Assembly (NCBI GenBank): GCA_016191785.1
Contig: JACPVJ010000097.1
Span: forward strand, 1-33,965
Origin: Myxococcales bacterium
GTDB lineage: Bacteria > Myxococcota_A > Polyangia > Polyangiales > Polyangiaceae
Length of the DNA: 33,965 bases
Direction of reading: 5' to 3'
Shown here: in pieces, positions 8,477 to 17,118 of the stretch
Layout of the letters: every line of letters begins with the position of its first letter
Numbering within the stretch: position 1 is the stretch's first letter
Notes under the pieces: generated by a model
What the model saw: the letters and a program-made list of their open reading frames with translations, nothing else
Database searches by the model: none
What the model was told of the DNA's origin: nothing
Translations under genes and position numbers: made by a program

Positions 8477-9895
8477 ATGCTGCGCCGCTCGATGGTTGGC
8501 TCGTTCTTGATGGTCTCGTGCGCGGGGGGCGCGCCGCCCCCTGCCGAACCTGGCTCGCCCCCGGCTCCGGGCGCGATCGTCGCGGAGCCCACGGAGCCAC
8601 CGCCAGCGGCCACCATCGTGGCAGTGCCGTCGGCACAAACCCCGACCCCGCCTGTCGAGCCCGAGCCGGCGGTCGCGGTGGACGTGCCGAGCGCCGCCGG
8701 CTGGGCCACGTTCCACGGCGACAACGCGCGCACCGGCGCGAGCAGCGCCCCCGAGATCCGGCAGCCTCGCATCGTGTGGAAGGCCGAGGTCGGCGTCTTC
8801 TCGTGGCTGAACTCGCCCTTGGCATTGGGCAAGACGCTGGTCATCGCGCCGAGCTCCGGCAGCGCGCACAACAAGCCCGATCCGAAGGACGGCGTCTCGG
8901 CCTATCACCTGGGCACCGGCAAGCGCGCGTGGTTCACCCACTTCGACCAAGACGCCAACGGAGTGGCCGCGAACCAGACGCACGTCTTCGCGACCTCGGA
9001 CGACGAGCACGTCTACGCCCTCGAGCTCAAGAGCGGCAAGGTGAGCTGGAAGGCCAAGGGGGCCGGCAAGATGTACTCGCACCCGCTGATCGTTCGCGAT
9101 CGCGTGGTGGTTGGGGACGCCAGCGGCTACGTGTATGCCTTCGCTGTTTCCGACGGGAAGCCGCTGTGGAAGGTGCAGCTCACCGGAGCAATTCGAGGCG
9201 GCGCTTCGAGCGACGGCACCTCCGTCTACGTTGCGTCGCAGGGCGGCGAGGTGGCCGCGCTGTCCCTGGAAGGCAAACCGCTCTGGAAGAAGATCGTGAA
9301 GCGCGCCGCCTGGAACAACCAGGGGCCCGACGAGCCGATCGTCGCCTACTCGCCGCCGGTCGTCGGGAAAGACGCGCTCTATCTGACCTTCGGTCGCGAC
9401 ACCTATTACACCGGTCAGCCCGGCATGCTCGCCCTGGACAAGAAGACCGGCGCGGTGAAGTGGAAGGGAAAAGGCCCGGGCGACTGGGGCAACGTGCGCT
9501 CCACGCCGGTGCTGGTCCAAGATCGCCTGGTGTACGGCGAGCCGTACTCCGGCGACGTCGCCGGCCTCGACGCGAAGACCGGTCGCACGCGGTACCGCGA
9601 CACCATCGGTGGGTGCTTCTTTCCCCAGTGGTCGTCCCCGGGCGCCGCGGGCGATCTGGTCTACTTGCCGCGCTACGATGGCAGCGTGTACGCGCTGCGC
9701 GCGACCAGCGGGAAGGTCGAGTGGGAGATCTTCCTCGGGGACTCGAAGCGCGCGGGGCGCGACCAGCCGGCGAAGAGCAAGACGTGCGGCTGGGAGAACC
9801 CCGACGGCGCCATCTACGCGCCGGCGGCCATCGCCGAGGACGGCACGCTCTTGGTCGGTACGGCCGAAGGCGTGCTCTACGCCATCGGCAAGTGA
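8477..9895 (+). CDS. PQQ-type (BamB-like) beta-propeller lipoprotein
   Basis: A 472-residue lipoprotein. The signal MLRRSMVGSFLMVSC ends in a lipobox with Cys15. A Pro/Ala-rich tether (about 20-75) precedes a propeller whose blades carry the PQQ-like pattern: AYHLGTGKRAWF, VYALELKSGKVSWKAK, VYAFAVSDGKPLWKV, LDKKTGAVKWKGKG, VYALRATSGKVEWEI, ending GVLYAIGK. The opening GWATFHGDNARTGASS is typical of this group. Such proteins bind partners or form scaffolds. BamB-like domains occur in many lone myxobacterial lipoproteins, and no BAM or quinoprotein gene is adjacent, so neither BAM membership nor PQQ binding is claimed. The stop codon abuts that of the next gene on the opposite strand. Confidence 0.88.
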   Translation: MLRRSMVGSFLMVSCAGGAPPPAEPGSPPAPGAIVAEPTEPPPAATIVAVPSAQTPTPPVEPEPAVAVDVPSAAGWATFHGDNARTGASSAPEIRQPRIVWKAEVGVFSWLNSPLALGKTLVIAPSSGSAHNKPDPKDGVSAYHLGTGKRAWFTHFDQDANGVAANQTHVFATSDDEHVYALELKSGKVSWKAKGAGKMYSHPLIVRDRVVVGDASGYVYAFAVSDGKPLWKVQLTGAIRGGASSDGTSVYVASQGGEVAALSLEGKPLWKKIVKRAAWNNQGPDEPIVAYSPPVVGKDALYLTFGRDTYYTGQPGMLALDKKTGAVKWKGKGPGDWGNVRSTPVLVQDRLVYGEPYSGDVAGLDAKTGRTRYRDTIGGCFFPQWSSPGAAGDLVYLPRYDGSVYALRATSGKVEWEIFLGDSKRAGRDQPAKSKTCGWENPDGAIYAPAAIAEDGTLLVGTAEGVLYAIGK

Positions 9896-11182
9896 TCACT
9901 CTTCGGGCCGCGGCCGCTCGACCGCGGCCGGGGGCACCGCTTCGACCTCGCTCGGCTGCGGGTTCACCGGCTCGTCTTGCGGTGCCGGCCGGGGCAAGAG
10001 CTCGAGGTCCGCGCGCGGCGGGGTGAGCGCGGCCGCCAGCGGGCTGCCGGTGGTCTCGGCGCCGTCCGCCGCCGGCACTCCCAACACCGGGGCCGGGGTG
10101 AAGGGCACGTTGCGATCCATCGCCGGCGTCTGCCACGCCCCTTCGAGCAGGTGCACTGCGCGCTCGATGAGCGGGACGTGGCTGCAGTGCGCGTGCTCGT
10201 TGCTGCCGCGGAAGCCCCACACGTGGAAGCCCTCGAGGTCGGCGGTCGAGGTCTGAGAAAAGCGCTCTTTTCCGGGTGCAATCCCGGTCCGGGGGACCCC
10301 GACCTCGGCCAGCAAGAGGTCCGCCGTCTGCCGGGTCGAGGGGTAGGTCTCGGGCACGACCTCGGAGTGGGTGAACACGAACCACTTCTCGCCGCGTGCC
10401 GCCTTCTTGGCGAAGCGGAAGGTGGGACCAAGCGGCAGGCTCGACAGCGAGCTGATGCCCGCGTCGTGGGACGCCGCCGCCGGGTTCCACGCAGCATGCA
10501 GCCCGTCGAGCAGCACCACGGCGTCCACCCGATCGTCGCCGTACTTCAAGATCTCGTTCACCGCGCCGTAGCCCGCGCTCCACGCCGAGAGCGCGAGCTT
10601 GCGGATGTGCGCGCGGGGGTCGCCGCTCTGTCGCTTCAACGCGGCCTCGATGGACTTGAGCAACGCGGTGAAGACGTCCGGATTGCCGAACGCGTCCGAG
10701 TACGGTCCGCTGCCCAGCCCCTTGTCGATGCCCACGTAGACCAGGCCGCGCGTGACCTGGACGAACGTCTTGCGCACCGGACTGTGACCGTGGAACTGGA
10801 TCAGCACGTCGAACCCCATGTCCGGCGTGTGGCCGCCGACCTGAGGAATCGCGATCCGTCCCATGCTCAGGTTCTTGAACGGCGTGTACGGCCCGAGCCC
10901 CATCGGATCGTGTGGGAAGCACTCGTGGTAGCCCTTCTTCTTCAGCTCGTCGCTCAGCGGCTCCGCGTGCAAGAGCTCGTTGGCCGCCGGCTTCAATTCC
11001 GCCGGTGCGGCCACCGCGGTCGGCGCGCTGAAGCGACGGAAGAACGCCGCGGCCCGGGACACCGGTTCGGCCCGAAGGCCGCTCACGATCGCGACGCCCG
11101 CGACACCGAGCAGGCCCAGCGCCATGCCGCGCCGGATGAGCTCGCCGCTGGACGGTGCCGGTCTTTTCGCGGGCTTAGCCAC
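9896..11182 (-). CDS. membrane-anchored alpha/beta-hydrolase-like protein
   Basis: A 428-residue protein with an N-terminal signal anchor (RRGMALGLLGVAGVAIVSGL, about 17-36), placing the rest outside the cytoplasm. The body looks like an alpha/beta hydrolase. LIQFHGHSP (about 127-135) resembles an oxyanion loop. ALSAWSAGYGA puts a nucleophile at Ser202 with the first Gly of GxSxG replaced by Ala. VVLLDGLH offers Asp226, and GSNEHAHCSHVP near 340 offers histidines. The C-terminal 60 residues are Pro-rich and probably disordered. Substrate is unknown and the catalytic triad is inference. The promoter probably lies in the AT-richer stretch 11193-11220 of the divergent gap 11183-11373. Confidence 0.78.
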   Translation of the reverse strand: MAKPAKRPAPSSGELIRRGMALGLLGVAGVAIVSGLRAEPVSRAAAFFRRFSAPTAVAAPAELKPAANELLHAEPLSDELKKKGYHECFPHDPMGLGPYTPFKNLSMGRIAIPQVGGHTPDMGFDVLIQFHGHSPVRKTFVQVTRGLVYVGIDKGLGSGPYSDAFGNPDVFTALLKSIEAALKRQSGDPRAHIRKLALSAWSAGYGAVNEILKYGDDRVDAVVLLDGLHAAWNPAAASHDAGISSLSSLPLGPTFRFAKKAARGEKWFVFTHSEVVPETYPSTRQTADLLLAEVGVPRTGIAPGKERFSQTSTADLEGFHVWGFRGSNEHAHCSHVPLIERAVHLLEGAWQTPAMDRNVPFTPAPVLGVPAADGAETTGSPLAAALTPPRADLELLPRPAPQDEPVNPQPSEVEAVPPAAVERPRPEE

Positions 11183-11217
11183 GGCGGCCCAGTCTATTCA
11201 AAATATTCCGGATGGAA

Positions 11218-11241
11218 ATACCCTCTTGACTACGGGGGTAT
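11218..11241. promoter_or_regulatory. dyad in the divergent gap before the hydrolase and UbiB-like genes
   Basis: ATACCC (11218-11223) and GGGTAT (11236-11241) form an inverted repeat around a 12-bp spacer that includes TTGACT (11226-11231). It sits in the most AT-rich part of the 191-bp gap between two divergent starts. It may be an operator; no regulator is encoded next to it. Confidence 0.3.
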
Positions 11242-11357
11242 CTCACGGCCCCCCTTTGAATCAGCCAGATCCGCGGATCACACCGATTTCGCGTGGGAAT
11301 ATGGCCATGGAACGCTGCGGCATTTGCATCGGCCCCGGCCGGTCCGGGCGGCTGCTG

Positions 11358-11363
11358 TACGCT
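11358..11363 (+). promoter_or_regulatory. possible -10 hexamer of the UbiB-like gene
   Basis: TACGCT fits TANNNT and would start transcription near 11370, four bases before the GTG at 11374. No -35 match is visible 17 bp upstream. It supports the GTG 11374 start over the in-frame GTG at 11293, which is upstream of the predicted transcript. Confidence 0.3.
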
Positions 11364-11373
11364 GCCTTTCCCC

Positions 11374-12711
11374 GTGGTCCGCACCTTCCGCGCCCTGCTC
11401 ATGTTCTGGACGATCTTCGCGTCGTACGGGGTGCACTGGCTCGCGGCCAAGGTCTTCGGTGGCAAGCGCATCGCGTCGCGCTGGGACGGCGTGCACCGCG
11501 CCAACGCGCGCCGGCTGGTCGACGGCTTCATGCGGCTGCGCGGAGTGTTCATCAAGGTCGGGCAGGTGCTGAGCGTGATCGGCACCTTCTTGCCCCGCGC
11601 ATACGGCGAGGCGCTGGAGAAGCTGCAAGACCAGGTGCCGGCGCAGCCCTTTCACGAGATCGAAGAGCGGCTGCGCGAGGCGCTGGGTGACGACCCGCTC
11701 TCGCGCTTCGCAGAGTTCGACCGCGAGCCGCTGGCCGCCGCGTCGCTGGCGCAGGTGCACCGCGCCGTCACCAAAGACGGGCAAGCGGTCGCGGTGAAGG
11801 TCCTGTACCCAGGCATCGAGACGTTGATCCGTCGAGACCTGGGCGTGCTGCGCTCGATCATGCCCATCGTCCGCCGGTTGTTCCCGATCACGCGCTTCGA
11901 GCGGGTGCTCGACCAGCTGGCGGCCATGCTCTCGCGCGAGACGGACTACGCCAACGAGCGCAAGAACATGGCGCGGCTGCGGGAGATCTTCGCCGGTCGA
12001 GACGATGTGATCGTGCCCACCATCGTCGGCGAGCTCACCGGGGGCGGGGTGCTCACCATGACCTTCGAAGAGGGCACCAAGATCACCGACTTCGTGAGGT
12101 TGAAGGAGCAAGGGATCGACACCGAGTCGGTCGCGAAGCTGCTCACCGAGTGTTACTTCGCGATGCTGCTCGAGCATCAGGTGTTCCACGCCGACCCGCA
12201 CCCGGGGAACTTCTTGGTGCGCCCCGGGCCCAAGCTGGTGATCTTGGACTATGGCGCGGTCGAAGAGGTGACCCCCGAGCTGGCCGACGGCATGCGCATG
12301 GTGGTGCTGGGTGCCATCACCCGCAGCGACGACCAGGTGCTCGCGGGGCTCGAGCGCATGGGCTTCGTGGCCGAGGGCGGCGATCGCGAGCTCTTGGCCC
12401 GGGTGGGGCGGGACTACTTGAAGATGCTGGCCAGCGTGAACATCACCGACTTCGCGCAGCTCGACCGCGAGACCGTCGAGAAGCTGACGGTGAATGGCTA
12501 CCAGCAGGTGAAGGGCCAGCTCCGCGACATCATGAAGAGCGTCGAGTACCCCGACGGGTACTTCTACGTCGAGCGCACGCTGGTGCTGCTGTTCGGGCTG
12601 GTGGGGCAGCTGGCGCCCAAGCAGGGCCTGCCCGGGCTGATCTTGCCCTATGCCTCGCTGGCCTTCGCCAAGGGCCTGGCCGCCCAGCGCCCCGCCGAGG
12701 CGGCCCCGTGA
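11374..12711 (+). CDS. AarF/ABC1/UbiB-family atypical kinase
   Basis: The 445-residue product belongs to the UbiB/ABC1 atypical kinase family, membrane-associated proteins that support quinone and lipid homeostasis. Visible family features are the KxGQ motif (KVGQ, 61-64) followed by FLPRAYGEALEKLQDQVP, the Ala-rich nucleotide loop AAASLAQVH (121-129), the lysine in VAVK (Lys142), the catalytic-loop-like HADPHPGN (272-279), and DYG in place of DFG (292-294). A C-terminal hydrophobic stretch (LVLLFGLVGQLAPKQGLPGLILPYASLAFAKG) may touch the membrane. The start is a GTG giving MVRTFRALLMFW; an upstream in-frame GTG (11293) adds unlike sequence. No ubi or men genes are adjacent, so the substrate is open. 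The last four bases overlap the next gene. Confidence 0.88.
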   Translation: MVRTFRALLMFWTIFASYGVHWLAAKVFGGKRIASRWDGVHRANARRLVDGFMRLRGVFIKVGQVLSVIGTFLPRAYGEALEKLQDQVPAQPFHEIEERLREALGDDPLSRFAEFDREPLAAASLAQVHRAVTKDGQAVAVKVLYPGIETLIRRDLGVLRSIMPIVRRLFPITRFERVLDQLAAMLSRETDYANERKNMARLREIFAGRDDVIVPTIVGELTGGGVLTMTFEEGTKITDFVRLKEQGIDTESVAKLLTECYFAMLLEHQVFHADPHPGNFLVRPGPKLVILDYGAVEEVTPELADGMRMVVLGAITRSDDQVLAGLERMGFVAEGGDRELLARVGRDYLKMLASVNITDFAQLDRETVEKLTVNGYQQVKGQLRDIMKSVEYPDGYFYVERTLVLLFGLVGQLAPKQGLPGLILPYASLAFAKGLAAQRPAEAAP

Positions 12712-14108
12712 AGCGCGGGGCCGCGCTGCTCTCGGCGGCCCTCGTCGCTGCGTGTGCGCGGTCCCCGGCCTCCCCCCCGGAAACCCGGCGGTGGTGCGAC
12801 GCGCGGGTGCGGGTGACCCAGGAGCGACCGCTGGTGCTGGACGTGGACATGCGGTGTCACGGGCCGGCGCTCACCGGGTTCGTCAACGACTCTGCCGCTG
12901 CGCCGCACGTCGTCACCCGCGCGCAGCAGCTCACGCGCACCGAGTCGCGCATCGCGTACCAGGTGGATCTCGACGCGGTGGCGGCCGGGCGCCAGAGCAT
13001 CGACGTGGCGCTGCGCTCGGGCTCGTCACTGCTCGCGCCCGTGTCCACCTGGCTCGTCCGACCCGAGCCGCTCACCGTCGACGTTCCGGTACACCTCCAC
13101 GTCGAGACACCCCCCGGCTTCGGCTTCGCCACCGGGCTCACCCCAGAGGGCGACGGTCATCGCCTCGATGCTCACGAGATCCCGGTGGGAACCTACGCGC
13201 TCTTCGGGCGGTTCGAGTCACGCACGCTGCCGGTGGGCGACGCGCTCGTCACCCTGGCCTTCGCCGACGGGCAGTTGGCCGCCGGTCGCGACGAAGTCGC
13301 GCGGTGGGTGGCCGACTCGGCCCGCGAGGTGGCCGAGTTCTGGCACGGCTTTCCCGTGCCGCGCGCGCAGATCATCGTCGTTCCGGTGCCGGGTCGCGAC
13401 CGGGTGGTGTTCGGCAAGGTCCTCCCCGAGAGCGCGCCCGGGATCGCGCTCTTGGTGGGCGAAAACACGCCGCGCGCCGCGCTGTATCAGGACTGGATCT
13501 TGATCCACGAGCTCTTCCACCTGGGGGTGCCCAGCTTCTCGGGTGAGGGCAAGTGGTTCGACGAGGGGCTCGCGACCTACTTCGAGCCGATCATCCGTGC
13601 TCGGGCCGGCTGGCGAACCGAAGAGAGCGTGTGGCACGAGTTCGCGCAGGCCATGCCGCGGGGGCTCGATGCCGTCGAGCAGCGAGGCGTCGAGCAGGTC
13701 GACGACTTCTCGGGCGTGTACTGGGGCGGCGCCATCCTGGTGATGCTGGCGGATCTCGAGGTTCGCCGGCAGACCGGTGGGGCCCGCGGGCTCGAAGACG
13801 GGCTACGCAGCGTTCGCAGAGCCGGCGGTCACGCCAGCGAGGTCTGGCCTCTCGATCGCACGCTCGCGCTCTCGGACCAGGCGACCGGCGTCCGGGCGCT
13901 GGCTCCGCTGGCGGCGGCCCACGCGCGCCACGGTACCCGCGTCGACCTCGGCTCGGTCTGGCGGCAGCTGGGCGTGAAGGTGAGCGCCCACGGCACGCGC
14001 CTGGACGACGGCGCGCCGCTGGCCGCGGTGCGCCGGGCGATGGTGGGTCACTTGACGTCGTCGAAGCTGGGCAGCGCGCCGAAGTTGAAGCCGAGCCCCG
14101 CCATGTAG
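12708..14108 (+). CDS. lipoprotein with a gluzincin-type zinc metallopeptidase site
   Basis: A 466-residue lipoprotein starting with a GTG that overlaps the stop of the UbiB-like gene in GTGA, so translation is probably coupled. The signal VKRGAALLSAALVAAC has the lipobox LVAAC (Cys16). The first 200 residues look like beta-sandwich sequence. The catalytic region reads IHELFHLG then GKWFDEGLATYFEP: His267, Glu268 and His271 form HExxH, and Glu286 in WFDEGLATY is the probable third zinc ligand, only 14 residues further on, shorter than the 18 of M1 enzymes. The arrangement recalls M61/MA-clan peptidases. Its target outside the cytoplasm is unknown. The final 20 residues look unlike a conserved domain. 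Confidence 0.85.
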   Translation: MKRGAALLSAALVAACARSPASPPETRRWCDARVRVTQERPLVLDVDMRCHGPALTGFVNDSAAAPHVVTRAQQLTRTESRIAYQVDLDAVAAGRQSIDVALRSGSSLLAPVSTWLVRPEPLTVDVPVHLHVETPPGFGFATGLTPEGDGHRLDAHEIPVGTYALFGRFESRTLPVGDALVTLAFADGQLAAGRDEVARWVADSAREVAEFWHGFPVPRAQIIVVPVPGRDRVVFGKVLPESAPGIALLVGENTPRAALYQDWILIHELFHLGVPSFSGEGKWFDEGLATYFEPIIRARAGWRTEESVWHEFAQAMPRGLDAVEQRGVEQVDDFSGVYWGGAILVMLADLEVRRQTGGARGLEDGLRSVRRAGGHASEVWPLDRTLALSDQATGVRALAPLAAAHARHGTRVDLGSVWRQLGVKVSAHGTRLDDGAPLAAVRRAMVGHLTSSKLGSAPKLKPSPAM

Positions 14109-14146
14109 TTCCCCGACGGCGCGAAGGGTGGAAGAATCCCGCCCGG

Positions 14147-15130
14147 ATGGCGCTCTCGCTCTGGGCCGAGTCGATGGAAGACCTCGCCGTCGAGGCGGCC
14201 CTCGAACCGCTGGCCGCGAGCGGCGTCGGCCTCGGGCTCTCGCTGCCGAGCGCGCGCTTGGGCGACCCCGAGTTCGCTCGGCTCACCCGCAAGGCCGCCC
14301 GGGCGGGGGTGCCGGTGCGGCTCTGGCCCTTGCTCTCCAAGGCCCACGGCTACTGGCTGGGCGAGAAGAACGTCGCCGAGGTCAGCGACCTGATGCGCGC
14401 GCTCGTTGCCTGGCGGTCGCGCCGAGGCGGCCCGGAGCTCGACGCGGTGTCGTTCGATCTCGAGCCCGACTTCCACTACAGCGAGGCGCTGCGCCTGCAG
14501 GCGCGAGGTCGACCCGATCGCGCGCTGGCGCTGCTCCGCGACAACGTCACCCCCACGCGCTTCGCCAAGGCGCGGGCGAGCCTCGCGCGCACGGTGCAGA
14601 CCCTCCAGCGTGCAGGCATCTTCGCACACGCGGTGACCTATCCGCTGGTGCTCGATCAAGCCGAGCACGACTGTACGCTCGAGGACGCGCTCTCGATCCC
14701 GGTGAGCGGCATCGACTGGGACGAAGTCAGCTTCATGGTGTACCAGACGCCGTTCGCGCAGCTCGCGGGCAGCTGGTTCGGGCCCGCGCTGGTCCAGTCC
14801 TATGCGCGCACCGCCGTTCAGCGCTTCGGCGATCGCGCCGGCATCGACCTGGGTGTGGTCGGCGAGCATGGTGAGGGCCTGGACGCGGGTGATCGTTATC
14901 CCGGGCCCCACGCGCTGGCCGAAGATCTGGCGGCGTCCCAGGCCGCCGGCATCCCCCTCGAGCGGACGCGCGTGTACGGGCTCGCGGGCGTGCTCGATAG
15001 CGGTGGCATCGCAGAGTGGCTCGACCCACGGCCCGCGCCGGTGCGCGCTGCCGAGAGCCGCGCGGTCGAGGGCTTCCGCAATCTGGTCCGCGGCGTCGCT
15101 ACCGGTCTGCGCGCGACGCGGCGGACCTAG
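14147..15130 (+). CDS. predicted TIM-barrel protein with a GH18-like DxxSxDxE motif
   Basis: I do not recognise a named family for this 327-residue protein. It has alternating beta/alpha segments: GLGLSLPSARLG, VPVRLWPLL, then LDAVSFDLEPDFHY. The segment DAVSFDLE (99-106) resembles the GH18 chitinase motif DGxDxDxE, with Glu106 in the position of the catalytic acid. A later strand, VSFMVYQTPF, resembles the MxYD strand of that fold. This is inference from motif shape only. There is no signal peptide, which is odd for a glycan hydrolase and suggests a cytoplasmic substrate or a non-enzymatic role. The ATG at 14147 is 38 bp after the metallopeptidase stop, so it may belong to the same transcript. 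Its TAG overlaps the stop of the convergent HD gene. Confidence 0.72.
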   Translation: MALSLWAESMEDLAVEAALEPLAASGVGLGLSLPSARLGDPEFARLTRKAARAGVPVRLWPLLSKAHGYWLGEKNVAEVSDLMRALVAWRSRRGGPELDAVSFDLEPDFHYSEALRLQARGRPDRALALLRDNVTPTRFAKARASLARTVQTLQRAGIFAHAVTYPLVLDQAEHDCTLEDALSIPVSGIDWDEVSFMVYQTPFAQLAGSWFGPALVQSYARTAVQRFGDRAGIDLGVVGEHGEGLDAGDRYPGPHALAEDLAASQAAGIPLERTRVYGLAGVLDSGGIAEWLDPRPAPVRAAESRAVEGFRNLVRGVATGLRATRRT

Positions 15131-16053
15131 ATCCCGAAGCGGGCTTTGTTCTCGGCCAGAAACTGCAGGTAAAACCCGCTCTCTTGCTGGCCCGGGATCT
15201 CGCCCGCCTCGACCGCGGCCTCGAGCGCGCGCTTGATGTCGCCCAGCTTCTTCGACGGCGGGATGCCGAACGTGGTCATGATCTCGTTGCCCACCCCCGT
15301 GGGCAGCGGGGGCAGCTTGGCGTCTTCCTTGGCCAGGTCGGTGATGCGGGCGGCCAGCTCGTCGATGTAACCGATCCCGCGCCGCTTCTTCTCCGGGCGC
15401 TTGGTGGTGATGTCGGCGCGCGACAGGCAGAGCAGGTCGTCCAGGTGCGGCCCGATCTCGCGAGCGAACCGTCGGACCGCGCTGTCGGTCCAGCTGCCGT
15501 CGTACTGGCTCGCCCGCAGGTGATGGAGCACCAAGAACCGGATGCTCGACCGGAGCCCCTCTTCCGACGCGAAGAAGCGCCGCCGGCGCTCGAGCTTGTC
15601 GAACATGCGCGCACCGACCTCGGCGTGACCGAAGAAGTGCACCTCGCCGTGCTCGTCGATGCTGCGCGTCTTGATCTTGCCGATGTCGTGGAGCAATGCC
15701 GCCCAGCGCACCTCGATGCGCGGCACGGCCTGACACACCACCTGCTTGGTGTGCTTCCACACGTCCTTGTGACGCCACTCGCCGTCACCGAACCCCACCA
15801 TGCTCTTCACCTCGGGCAAGAGCACGTCGAGCACCCCGGTGGTCAAGAGCGAGTCGAGCCCCTCGTCCGCGTGCTCGCCCATCATCACGCGGTCGAGCAG
15901 CGGGCGCATGTCGGCCGCGACCAGCGGTTCGAGATCGGCGCTCGCCACCAGCACGACCGGGCGGCTGCTCACTCCGCGTTCGGCGAGCTCTGCGGCTCGC
16001 TCGAGCGCGTCCATGGCACGCGTTTTGTTCGCGAGGGTCTGCGTCTCGGTCAT
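15127..16053 (-). CDS. HD-domain protein resembling the body of a CCA-adding enzyme but lacking the nucleotidyltransferase head
   Basis: A 308-residue metal-dependent phosphohydrolase-type protein. HD residues: His101 (in KDVWKHT), His122-Asp123 (LLHDIGK), His139/His143 (VHFFGHAEVGARM), His177-His178 and Asp190 (SWTDSAVRRF). The order DVWxHT, RWAALLHDIGKxxTR, FxGHAEVGAxM, WTDSAVRRFxREIG, LLxLSRAD matches the HD region of bacterial tRNA nucleotidyltransferases, and residues 50-90 (GLDSLLTTGVLDVLLPEV) match their neck domain. The polymerase-beta head with its GxS and DxD motifs is absent; only about 45 unrelated residues precede the neck. It therefore cannot add CCA itself. A role as a 2',3'-cyclic phosphodiesterase or phosphatase is possible, as in E. 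coli Cca. A TAAAGG hexamer near 16073-16078 may be part of its promoter. Confidence 0.85.
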   Translation of the reverse strand: MTETQTLANKTRAMDALERAAELAERGVSSRPVVLVASADLEPLVAADMRPLLDRVMMGEHADEGLDSLLTTGVLDVLLPEVKSMVGFGDGEWRHKDVWKHTKQVVCQAVPRIEVRWAALLHDIGKIKTRSIDEHGEVHFFGHAEVGARMFDKLERRRRFFASEEGLRSSIRFLVLHHLRASQYDGSWTDSAVRRFAREIGPHLDDLLCLSRADITTKRPEKKRRGIGYIDELAARITDLAKEDAKLPPLPTGVGNEIMTTFGIPPSKKLGDIKRALEAAVEAGEIPGQQESGFYLQFLAENKARFGI

Positions 16054-16139
16054 GGGGTCGGGCGAGGGGTCGGCCCTTTAGCACAGTCCCGTGAGAAATG
16101 ACCTTACCGCGCGGGGGGCGATGCGCCATGCTCGGCCCG

Positions 16140-17108
16140 ATGCGCCGAATCGCCGCGCTGCTCGTCCCCCTGTGCCTCGCGGCGATCGGCTGCCCGGGCA
16201 CCGAGCAGGACTTCTCCGTTCCGACCCAGGACGCCGAGCCCGGCCCGCCGGACGCCGCCACGGACATCGAAGCGGGCCCGCCCCAGCCGGTGAAGGTGAT
16301 GACCTGGAACGTCAAGAACCTCTTCAACGACAAGAAGGACAGCCCCGAGGTCGCCGTCGCGGACGAGACCGTGCTGTCGCCGACCGAGTACCAGGCCAAG
16401 CTCACGGCCATTGCCAGCGTGGTCGGCGGCGTGAAGCCGGACGTCTTGATGCTGCAAGAGGTCGAGAACCAGAACGTGGTGAACGACCTGGCCGCCAAGC
16501 TCGGCGGATATCCGCATCGGGCCATCACGCAGGGCAACGACCCGCGGGGGATCGACGTCGCCGTACTCTCGGCGTTGCCCGTTCAGATCGGGCCCTCGCA
16601 CAAGGACGAGTATTTCAAGGCCTCTACCGACCCGACTCAGACCTTCAAGTTCGCGCGGGACGTGCTCGAGGTGCACCTGACCGTGAACGGGCGACACCTG
16701 GCGCTGCTCGGCATTCACTTCAAGGCCGAAGACGGCGACCCCAAGAGCGGGCTCAAGCGCGTCGCCGAGGCCGAGCAGACCCGGAAGATCGGCACCGGAA
16801 TCCGCCTGGCCGATCCGACCGCGGCGATCGTCGTGATGGGTGACTTCAATTCGACCCCCGGCTCCGATCCCATGAACGCCCTGGCCGGGATCGCGCCGTT
16901 CTTGCTCTCGAGCGCCACCGAGGCGCTGCCGGCCGCGGACCGCTACAGCGTGACCTTCGGGGGCAGTCCCCAGCTTTACGACGATCAGTACTGCGACCCG
17001 GTGGCCAAGAGCTTGCTCGACGTGGCCTCGGTGCAGATCGTCCACGGCGGTTCGGTGAACGCCGCCAGCGACCACGACCCGGTGGTGGCCGTCTACGGCG
17101 TCAGGTGA
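16140..17108 (+). CDS. lipoprotein of the endonuclease/exonuclease/phosphatase (EEP) superfamily
   Basis: A 322-residue lipoprotein with signal MRRIAALLVPLCLAAIGC (Cys18) and an acidic, Pro-rich tether to about residue 48. The EEP domain follows, with the motifs VMTWNVKNLF (Asn57), VLMLQEVEN (Glu107, metal ligand), GIDVAVLS, VVMGDFNSTPGSDP and the terminal SASDHDPVVAVYG-like motif (AASDHDPVV). These are the metal-binding and catalytic residues of DNase I/phosphodiesterase folds. Lipid anchoring places it on the envelope, so the substrate could be extracellular DNA, a phospholipid head group or a phosphoester; sequence does not decide. In-frame ATGs at 16098 and 16128 would extend the N-terminus, but 16140 gives the cleanest signal peptide. 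Confidence 0.87.
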   Translation: MRRIAALLVPLCLAAIGCPGTEQDFSVPTQDAEPGPPDAATDIEAGPPQPVKVMTWNVKNLFNDKKDSPEVAVADETVLSPTEYQAKLTAIASVVGGVKPDVLMLQEVENQNVVNDLAAKLGGYPHRAITQGNDPRGIDVAVLSALPVQIGPSHKDEYFKASTDPTQTFKFARDVLEVHLTVNGRHLALLGIHFKAEDGDPKSGLKRVAEAEQTRKIGTGIRLADPTAAIVVMGDFNSTPGSDPMNALAGIAPFLLSSATEALPAADRYSVTFGGSPQLYDDQYCDPVAKSLLDVASVQIVHGGSVNAASDHDPVVAVYGVR

Positions 17109-17118
17109 GGGGCGGCCG

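Noticed and set aside
14048..14110. Protein-like minus-strand end (NYMAGLGFNFGALPSFDDVK) opposite the metallopeptidase 3' end
   Set aside because: It reads like a real C-terminus, but the same frame upstream is the antisense of the TIM-barrel and HD region with no domain. It is probably coincidence, unless the metallopeptidase frame ends earlier than annotated.
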